Shown here piece after piece: positions 18,515 to 24,722 of a stretch of DNA of 47,931 nucleotides. Every line of letters starts with the position of its first letter. The stretch's first letter is position 1. A program made the translations under genes and the position numbers. The stretch covers positions 1 through 47,931 of the forward strand of contig CAIQNV010000125.1 of assembly GCA_903873295.1 (NCBI GenBank), given 5' to 3'. The notes beneath the pieces are model-generated. The model worked only from the letters and a program-made list of their open reading frames with translations, did no database searches and was not told the DNA's origin. Source of the DNA: an uncultured Elusimicrobia bacterium. GTDB lineage: Bacteria; Elusimicrobiota; Elusimicrobia; Elusimicrobiales; UBA9959.

Positions 18515-20272
18515 TTATTTGCCCCCGGCCATGGCTATTTTTTTAAGCACCTGGTACCGCTCTTCATAAGCCTGCGCTTTTACCAGGTCGCCCGCTTTGC
18601 GGTAAAGCAGGGATAAATTGCGGTAGGGATCCGGGAAATTAGGGGAGATCCTGAGCGCCTTGTTATAGCAGAGTTCGGCCTGCTGCGCGCTCCCTTTTTG
18701 GAAAAAGTGCGCTCCCAGGGTATTATAAGGCACCGCGAACCGCAGTTGGCGGACCGGATAGAAGACAAGGACAGAAGCCAGCGCGGCAAGCGCGGCGAAC
18801 CTGACAAGCCGGCGCTGGTCTTTCTTCAGCCAGGCCTCCCGGGCATACTCCAGGCCGCATGCGGCGAAGATGATAAAGAGCGGCACGACCACCACGCGGT
18901 AGCGCGCGATAATGAAAAACATCCCCACCGAGGCCGAATAGGTAAAAGCGAAAACCGCAAGCAGCCAGGCGGCCGACCCCCATTTGCGCAGGCCGAGCGC
19001 GATCCCGCAGAGGGCAAGCACGGCCACTATGCCGTATGAGAAAGCCCCGGGCTTAAGAAAAGGGACGAATTCAGCCACAAAAAGCATATTAATGGTGTCT
19101 GGATACTCATAGCGGTTCAGGAAATAGGCCGCCCCCCGCAGCATATGCACAAAAAATCCAAAAGGAGAACTCCGGACATTCTCTAAAGCCCTGCCGCTCC
19201 AATATGAAGAAACCTCGGACGGCCTAAGCGCTCTTCCTTCTGCCTGCTCGGCCATTGTGATCGAGTTGTTGATCATCTCCTTCATGCCTGTCCCGAACCC
19301 CGCCGAGGGGCGGAAGCCTCCCCCTTTCTCTGGGTTGGTAGCCAGGTACAGGTTCATACCGCCATGCGCCGAAATAGGGACAAAGTCATTGTAAAGGCGG
19401 TAGTTTTTCAGCGTTATGGGCGCTATCCCCAGGGCAAGGCCGGCCAGCAGAAGCAGCGCGGTCGCGGCCCCGAGGCCTTTCCGTTTTCTTTTATAGCCCA
19501 GCAGAAGACCCAGATAAAGCGCGCAAAAACCGACCGGAATAAGGAGGTTAGGCCTGAAAAGCGTGGTAATACCGAACAAAAGGCCGGTTAGGAAGACGGT
19601 TCCGGGCGCCCCGTCCGCCTTTTTCAAGGTTCGGGCAAGAAGGAGCAGCCCGCAGAGGATGAGGAAGATAGCGAGGCTCTCTCCCAGAAGCATATTCTCA
19701 TAGAAGATGAACGGGACATAGACCGCGCAGATGGCCCCGGCAACCAGCGGCACGCGCCTGGAATCGAAGGCTTCTTTGGCAAGGCCGTAGACGAGCAGCG
19801 GCGTTAAAGCCCCCAGGAAGGTCTGAATAAAATGCGCCGCCCCCACCGAATACCCGAATATTTTGTAGATAAGCCCCAGATAATACGGATAAAGAGGGGT
19901 GGTGTAGATCAGCCAGGAGGGCCCGCCAAGCCAGTCGCCGGCGGCTATCTCCCGCCCCCGCAGGTTATAGACGCCGTCATCCACCAAGTTAGTGAGGGGC
20001 TCGAAAAAAGGCGTATTTCCAAGGGCGTACAGGTAATAGAGCCTGAGAAGGAGGGCGACCGCGAAAAGAGCGCCGAGCCGCCGCCGCTCCTGCAGGGGAC
20101 CCGGCCCGAAATAGACGGCCGCTTTCGCCGCCAGCCTGACAAACAGCGGTTCGCGCAGGGAATTGATGACGCTTTCCACCTCCGTTCGCTTAAGGTCCAG
20201 CGTCGCCGCCAGCTGCCGCGCCGTAAACTCCCGCCAATTCCGCCTGATATATTCTTCTTGCTTAGCGTTCAT
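18515..20272 (-). CDS. membrane glycosyltransferase (GT39/PMT-like) with HTH-like head and TPR tail
   Basis: A 585-aa multi-pass membrane protein resembling the ArnT/PMT superfamily, which moves sugars from polyprenyl-phosphate donors to protein or lipid acceptors outside the inner membrane. Residues 1-42 are soluble and HTH-like (FTARQLAATLDLKRTEVESV). About ten hydrophobic segments span 65-490. The first extracytoplasmic loop contains LVDDGVYNLRGREIA, where this superfamily keeps its catalytic acidic pair. Residues about 510-575 form TPR-like helices (GSAQQAELCYNKALRISPNF). The ATG has no clear Shine-Dalgarno sequence. It lies 9 nt after the ATPase gene and ends about 165 nt upstream of the exoprotein promoter. 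Acting on the giant exoprotein or the pilins is possible but only inferred from proximity. The first 124 bp are duplicated at 21490-21613. Confidence 0.75.
   Translation of the reverse strand: MNAKQEEYIRRNWREFTARQLAATLDLKRTEVESVINSLREPLFVRLAAKAAVYFGPGPLQERRRLGALFAVALLLRLYYLYALGNTPFFEPLTNLVDDGVYNLRGREIAAGDWLGGPSWLIYTTPLYPYYLGLIYKIFGYSVGAAHFIQTFLGALTPLLVYGLAKEAFDSRRVPLVAGAICAVYVPFIFYENMLLGESLAIFLILCGLLLLARTLKKADGAPGTVFLTGLLFGITTLFRPNLLIPVGFCALYLGLLLGYKRKRKGLGAATALLLLAGLALGIAPITLKNYRLYNDFVPISAHGGMNLYLATNPEKGGGFRPSAGFGTGMKEMINNSITMAEQAEGRALRPSEVSSYWSGRALENVRSSPFGFFVHMLRGAAYFLNRYEYPDTINMLFVAEFVPFLKPGAFSYGIVAVLALCGIALGLRKWGSAAWLLAVFAFTYSASVGMFFIIARYRVVVVPLFIIFAACGLEYAREAWLKKDQRRLVRFAALAALASVLVFYPVRQLRFAVPYNTLGAHFFQKGSAQQAELCYNKALRISPNFPDPYRNLSLLYRKAGDLVKAQAYEERYQVLKKIAMAGGK
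20149..20272 (-). repeat. 124-bp direct repeat, copy 1 (5' end of the glycosyltransferase gene)
   Basis: This segment matches 21490-21613 without gaps at a constant offset of 1,341 nt; I count 9 mismatches in 124. The two copies enclose the ATPase gene at 20282-21409. Both begin exactly at an ATG. Confidence 0.9.
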
Positions 20273-20281
20273 AAAAAGGAG

Positions 20282-21409
20282 TCAGGCGGACAGCTGCGCC
20301 AGCCAGGCGCCGGCACGGACAATTGAAACACCGTCTCTTTCCTGCTCATTGCGGGCGTTATGCACCAACTGCACCGCTTTTATACCCGGATGACGATTTT
20401 TATAGTAGATCAGGCTGCGGCTTATAGCTTCATCGGAAAGTTTGACTTCTATAAAATGTGTCAACTCGCCTTTTTCGGCAAGGCTGAAATCCAGCTCTTT
20501 CCCGTCTTTAGTGCGGATATAGTGAAGGGAAATATCCAGTCCTTGTGTGTCCTGCAGATATTGCACATGTTTCAGGAGCGATACCGCCACGGTGTTCTCT
20601 AAGCGCACCCCCTCGTCGCCTTCGACATAACCGCTGTCGTAAAAGTAGATTTTAGGCTCTTTAAGCAGCGACCGGGCGATATTTTTATGGAAAGGCCGGA
20701 TAGCAAATATAATATGCAGGCTTTCGAGGATTTCCATATACTTGCGCACAGTATTCGGAGCCACCTGCAGGTCGTCGGCGAGCGAGGTATAGGATAACGG
20801 CGAACCGACGCGCTTGCGCAGCATTTCCAGCAGAAGCCGTATCGCGCGTATTTCGCCTATGCGGCTGAAATCCATGATATCTTCCCGGACAAGATCGGTG
20901 TAATATTGCCTGCGCCAGCGGCTTGCCTCGGAATCGGAAGAAGACAGGAAAGGCTCGGGAAAACCGCCAAGCCGGTTTAGCGCTGAAAGCGCCTCATAGG
21001 GCGGCATAGCGCCCGCGAGTTCTTTTACGGAAAGGGGATTTAACCGGTACAGAAAATAGCGGCCGGCGAGGGAATCTCCGGTCTGCCTGAAAGTGTCAAG
21101 CCGGGCGCTGCCGGTAACCAGGAAAGACTGGGCCCCGGGGCGGGTGTCAAAGGTTCCTTTAAGAAAACCCTTCCAGCCTTTCATTTTATGTATTTCGTCA
21201 AGGATGACCAGATCCGCGTTCAGCGGCCAGGCGCGCTTGCGGATAATTTTTATGTCTGAAATATCGTCCTGGTTGAGATATACCGGCTTTTTAAATTCCA
21301 CCTGAATGTTTTTTGCGAAAAATGTTTTCCCAACCTGGCGCGGGCCTGTTATAAACACCATCTTCTTACGCAAATCACCAACAATATGGTTATATAAATA
21401 GCGTTCCAT
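20282..21409 (-). CDS. AAA ATPase with C-terminal DUF4143
   Basis: A 375-aa P-loop ATPase of the AAA_14/DUF4143 family, common in bacteria and archaea and of mostly unknown role. Walker A is GPRQVGKT (22-29) and Walker B is LVILDE (67-72); VTGSARL follows as sensor-1-like sequence. A winged-helix-like segment lies near 205-245 (YTSLADDLQVAPNTVRKYMEIL), and the C-terminus has the nuclease-like DUF4143 pattern ELDFSLAEKG...FIEVKLS. The gene reads AT-richer than its neighbours, has its own promoter placing the transcript start near the ATG, and sits between 124-bp direct repeats. These points suggest an acquired gene. DUF4143 ATPases often sit alone or near toxin-antitoxin genes; no partner is evident here. 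Confidence 0.88.
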   Translation of the reverse strand: MERYLYNHIVGDLRKKMVFITGPRQVGKTFFAKNIQVEFKKPVYLNQDDISDIKIIRKRAWPLNADLVILDEIHKMKGWKGFLKGTFDTRPGAQSFLVTGSARLDTFRQTGDSLAGRYFLYRLNPLSVKELAGAMPPYEALSALNRLGGFPEPFLSSSDSEASRWRRQYYTDLVREDIMDFSRIGEIRAIRLLLEMLRKRVGSPLSYTSLADDLQVAPNTVRKYMEILESLHIIFAIRPFHKNIARSLLKEPKIYFYDSGYVEGDEGVRLENTVAVSLLKHVQYLQDTQGLDISLHYIRTKDGKELDFSLAEKGELTHFIEVKLSDEAISRSLIYYKNRHPGIKAVQLVHNARNEQERDGVSIVRAGAWLAQLSA

Positions 21410-21414
21410 ACAGT

Positions 21415-21444
21415 ATATTACGCTGTCTTGTGCTGTTTAGTCAA
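21415..21444 (-). promoter_or_regulatory. promoter of the AAA ATPase gene, probably leaderless
   Basis: TTGACT (21439-21444) and TAATAT (21415-21420) are 18 bp apart. Only 5 nt separate the -10 box from the ATG at 21409, so transcription should start at or inside the start codon. No Shine-Dalgarno sequence precedes the ATG. Confidence 0.6.
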
Positions 21445-21466
21445 GACTTTTATGCAATACGATGCT

Positions 21467-21613
21467 TTAAATACAGAATAATAAGCCTAGTTCGCGCAGC
21501 GAGTCGATAACGCTTTCTACCTCCGTTCTCTTAAGGTCCAGAGTCGCCGCCATCTGCCGCGCCGTAAACTCCCGCCAATTCCGCCTGATATACTCTTCTT
21601 GCTTAGCGTTCAT
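21467..21613 (-). pseudogene. 48-codon copy of the glycosyltransferase N-terminus
   Basis: An open frame starting MNAKQEEYIRRNW and matching the first 41 residues of the protein encoded at 18515-20272, with two substitutions (L21M, N37D). After residue 41 it diverges to LGLLFCI and stops. It starts 25 nt after the stop of the kinase-like gene and reads in the same direction. It is most simply a truncated duplicate. A real 48-aa HTH-like protein is the alternative, since the changes within the shared part are mostly silent. No good Shine-Dalgarno sequence is visible. Confidence 0.7.
21490..21613 (-). repeat. 124-bp direct repeat, copy 2
   Basis: Second copy of the segment at 20149-20272, in the same orientation, upstream of the ATPase gene. 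The match ends abruptly at 21490, marking the duplication edge. Confidence 0.9.
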
Positions 21614-21638
21614 GAAAGAGAGGAAGGCAGCCTTTTTA

Positions 21639-22286
21639 TTATCTGCCTACGGTTCTAAGCACGGAAAGGATCTGCTTGGATACCTCCGCCGGCGGCTGGT
21701 CGGCCTTAACTTCCAGCACTGCCGAGTTGCCGCGGTAATAGGAGCTAAGCTGCGAAGTATAGTCCCGGTATACCATAAGACGTTTTTTAAGCGCCTCCGG
21801 CTTATCATCCTCCTGGGGCTTCAGGGGACCGCCGCAGGAGTCGCAGAGATTTTCCATGAACGGAGGATTAGTGAGAGTGTTGAAAATAGCGCCGCAGCCC
21901 GGACAGAGGCGCCGCGCGCCAAGCCGTTTAGCGGCCTCCGCTTCGGGAATTTTCAGGAAAACTACGGCGTCCAAAGCGGCGGCGCGGGAAGCCAGCCAGG
22001 CGTCCAGTTGCTCCGCCTGCTCCGCGGTGGCGGGGAACCCGTCAAAGAGGAAACCCCGTTTTTCAGCGGCGTATTTTTCTTTCAGCCAGCCGAATACCAG
22101 CCAATCAGGGACCAAACGGCCTGTAGGCAGATAATCAGAGACCTCCTGGCCCATCGGGGTTTTTTTATTTATTTCGCGCCAGTAGATATCTCCGAAAGAA
22201 ACATGCACCAGCCCCAATTTGCCGGCAAGAAGCCTGGCCTGCGTTCCCTTCCCTGAGCCGGGGTAACCCAAAAAAGCAATATTCAT
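21639..22286 (-). CDS. adenylate-kinase-like NMP kinase with altered AMP site
   Basis: A 215-aa P-loop kinase with the adenylate kinase layout: P-loop GYPGSGKGT (7-15), and a LID domain holding a four-cysteine zinc site (C128, C131, C148, C151) with RRLCPGCG. True adenylate kinases move phosphate between ATP and AMP. By alignment to E. coli Adk from memory, the ATP side is kept (R125/R126, K168-R169), but residues that contact AMP differ: Thr31 is F31, Arg36 is W36, the Arg of DGFPR is A86, and Arg156 is Q159. It may therefore use another phosphate acceptor or be inactive. It starts 60 nt after the pilin-like gene at 22347-24167, in the same direction, and may share its transcript. Confidence 0.8.
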   Translation of the reverse strand: MNIAFLGYPGSGKGTQARLLAGKLGLVHVSFGDIYWREINKKTPMGQEVSDYLPTGRLVPDWLVFGWLKEKYAAEKRGFLFDGFPATAEQAEQLDAWLASRAAALDAVVFLKIPEAEAAKRLGARRLCPGCGAIFNTLTNPPFMENLCDSCGGPLKPQEDDKPEALKKRLMVYRDYTSQLSSYYRGNSAVLEVKADQPPAEVSKQILSVLRTVGR

Positions 22287-22346
22287 ATATGTCTCCTGTT
22301 TTAGTTATGCAGCCGTCCGCAAATCACACTATAGACCACCAGCCCG

Positions 22347-24167
22347 TCACGGCCAGGCCGCGGCGCTGGGCCTTGTTTCCTTCCACGACTCTCTTTGCAG
22401 CATCACGTTCAGCGTGGGAACCTTTAGTTTCGCGTCGTAGAAAACCATAGCGTTGTCGGTGCCGTTCACATCGCCGCCCACCCAGATAGCGCCGTAATTA
22501 TCGCAGGAACCGCTGCGCGTAAGATTTCCCCCCACATACTGGAACCCCCATATACCAAGGTCGTCGCCCGTCCCGCTGTCCACTGAGGAATTACAAGAAC
22601 CCAGAACGTAGGTGGCGGCATTTTTGCCCTTACCGATATCGCCCGGATATTGGCACGAACTTGTGGTATCCAAACCGGTATACTGATATTCTCTCCAGGC
22701 GTTCACCGGCACCGGCAACGTGGGGCCGCCGCCGGCGGTAGGGTAGGAGTCCGATCCATATATGGCCATATTCCCGCGCGCGATCACGGTTCCTCTGACC
22801 GCTATGTCATTGAAGCAGTATATTCCCGCAGCCGTATTAGTAGAGACGGTAATATTATTATCCCAGAACCAGGTGTAATTTTTGTCCTTAAGCGCAGTGC
22901 CCGGAAAGGTGCAGACTTTACAGTCCGTACAACTGCCGTCGCGCCCGGGATTAACTGTCGGCGCCGGGTAATCGCAGGTGACCGCGCCGCCATAAACGCT
23001 GGAGTGGCAGCATTTCATTCCCCAGTATGACGTAGCGGTGGTAACGCTGACGGAGTAGTTCGCGGTGCAGCCGCCTGTACAGGTGGCGCTGCCGCAGCTG
23101 AAGCTTCCTGAGCCATTACATGCGCATGTTTCCGTTCCGCTGGGATAGGAACAAGACGTGGGCACTGGGCTATAGGTGTGGATGCAGGTGCCCGAAGCCA
23201 GACAGGAGGCTGTTGCCCCATTGCAACTGAAGGTTCCTGAAGTACTACAGGAACACGTTTTAGTTCCCCCGGAAGTTTTGGGACAGGTAGCCGGAGAGGG
23301 GGTATGAGTGGAGGACGCAGAACAACTGCCTGAGCAGTAACCGCCGCAGCCGAAAGTAGCTCCGGTGCAGGAGCAGCCCTGGGACGCGGTTCCGGGGCAG
23401 GTATCGGGAGTAGGGTCGTAGCCTGTAAACGTGCTGTGTGTGGTATAAGTCTCGGTGGACACGTCCTGGCAGTCAAGCGAGGTGGTCATCGCGGCGGAGG
23501 CGCGCATAGTCTCAAAATCGAAGACAGGCAACTCCGGCACATTATAGTTGGACCACCATTCAAGGCTGTCGGTATTGGGAGGGTCGGTACCGTTGGTGTC
23601 GTAATTAAAGGAGATGGCGCTGCCTTTCTTGACCACCTGCCTTGAAAGCTTGCGCGGAAAATGTCCGGCGCTGTTCACCGTAATGTCTCCCATGGCCAGA
23701 ACCGGGCCCCAGTGAATAACGCTTTGGTCGTTCGTAGTGATAGCACCGCCGGCAAGCACCGCCCCCGGAATGGTATTGTTATCGTAGATAGCTGTAATAG
23801 CGCGCACTTCACGGTTTCGCAGATCGCGGCCCTCGCCGATTATTGTTATCTGGTCGGTGGACGGCCCGGAGGATATTTTGATACGGTAACTGCCGCCGAC
23901 AATATCCTTGTAGGTGACGTCAAAATTATAGCCGGCAATAGCGCCGCCGTTAACCACCTGTGAGAAAGTAGAGGTGGAACCTTTCACTTTCCAGTAGCCT
24001 CTGTCCACCGCCGCCTCGGCCAGGCCGAACGCGGCGCTTGATTTCTGGTCCTTTACCGACATTTTGGTATCGTTCTGCACCCATAGCACCATTACAGGCA
24101 CTATTATCAGTAACAAAAGAAAGACGAGCATGACCCCGACCAGAAGAAATCCGTTTCTATTTTTCAT
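22347..24167 (-). CDS. PilX-like pilus assembly protein with a cysteine-rich insert
   Basis: A 606-aa protein with a short basic head, then NGFLLVGVMLV and a long hydrophobic helix (about 6-30), as in PilX_N/GspK-type minor pilins. Glu at +5 is absent, as in many of that group. Residues about 30-225 and 400-606 are beta-rich. Between them (about 225-400) is a Thr/Ser/Gly-rich insert with three related repeats containing C-S-C or C-A-C followed by F-x-C. I count 29 cysteines in the protein, most in the insert. The ATG is preceded by GGAG. It is the third gene of the pilin-like cluster, about 45 nt after the PilW/GspJ-like gene. The likely place is a pilus or pseudopilus tip or the periplasm; the insert's function is unknown. 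Confidence 0.72.
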   Translation of the reverse strand: MKNRNGFLLVGVMLVFLLLLIIVPVMVLWVQNDTKMSVKDQKSSAAFGLAEAAVDRGYWKVKGSTSTFSQVVNGGAIAGYNFDVTYKDIVGGSYRIKISSGPSTDQITIIGEGRDLRNREVRAITAIYDNNTIPGAVLAGGAITTNDQSVIHWGPVLAMGDITVNSAGHFPRKLSRQVVKKGSAISFNYDTNGTDPPNTDSLEWWSNYNVPELPVFDFETMRASAAMTTSLDCQDVSTETYTTHSTFTGYDPTPDTCPGTASQGCSCTGATFGCGGYCSGSCSASSTHTPSPATCPKTSGGTKTCSCSTSGTFSCNGATASCLASGTCIHTYSPVPTSCSYPSGTETCACNGSGSFSCGSATCTGGCTANYSVSVTTATSYWGMKCCHSSVYGGAVTCDYPAPTVNPGRDGSCTDCKVCTFPGTALKDKNYTWFWDNNITVSTNTAAGIYCFNDIAVRGTVIARGNMAIYGSDSYPTAGGGPTLPVPVNAWREYQYTGLDTTSSCQYPGDIGKGKNAATYVLGSCNSSVDSGTGDDLGIWGFQYVGGNLTRSGSCDNYGAIWVGGDVNGTDNAMVFYDAKLKVPTLNVMLQRESWKETRPSAAAWP

Positions 24168-24212
24168 AACAGCTCCATGCTATTAACCAATACCTCGTTC
24201 AATTCGGCCTGC

Positions 24213-24722
24213 CTAATTCATAATGTGCACCTTTTCAGACGCCATATGCAGCGCTTTGGTGCGGCCCTGATAAATACTCTTGCGAAGGGTTATTGAAACC
24301 GAGAGCATGCTCATATCGTCCGACCGCGGAAACGTGAAAGCCAGGTAACTCAGGTTCCTGCTGAGCACGCGCTTATTGGCGCCGATAAGCTGATACAGGA
24401 CGGTCCCTTCCTGCTGGAACACCCGGGTATTTGAGACGGCCGTGGTACTGCTCTGCTCCGTGTCGAACTGGATCTTGGAATAATAGGGCTGGTTGGCGAC
24501 GCAGCTTATAACAATAGTATCCTTCTGCGCCTGGCGCAGGGAACGCGTGAGCACGTACATGATGCCGCGCGCCTCCTGCTGCAGCTCGATCTTGGTACGG
24601 ACCATGATAAACTGGCGGTTCGCCTGCAGCAGTATGGGCGCGGCAACGGCGAACAGCGTGGAGACTATGCCCGCCACTATCATCAGCTCCATTAATGTCA
24701 CGCCTTTGCGGGCCCTTACCAT
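24213..24722 (-). CDS. prepilin-type minor pilin (PilW/GspJ-like)
   Basis: A 169-aa prepilin. The type III signal is RKGVTLMELMIVAG: cleavage after Gly, then Glu at +5, then a hydrophobic helix to about residue 35. The remaining 130 residues are a small pilin-type head with one cysteine. The length suits a minor pilin or pseudopilin that helps start pilus assembly. Its ATG overlaps the end of the upstream gene (ATGGTAA, 7 nt shared), and GGAG lies about 12 nt upstream, so the genes are translationally coupled. No peptidase or assembly ATPase is nearby, so the machinery must be elsewhere. Confidence 0.85.
   Translation of the reverse strand: MVRARKGVTLMELMIVAGIVSTLFAVAAPILLQANRQFIMVRTKIELQQEARGIMYVLTRSLRQAQKDTIVISCVANQPYYSKIQFDTEQSSTTAVSNTRVFQQEGTVLYQLIGANKRVLSRNLSYLAFTFPRSDDMSMLSVSITLRKSIYQGRTKALHMASEKVHIMN

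Noticed and set aside
22347..24167. Multihaem cytochrome, suggested by many cysteines
   Set aside because: No C-x-x-C-H haem-binding motifs are present.
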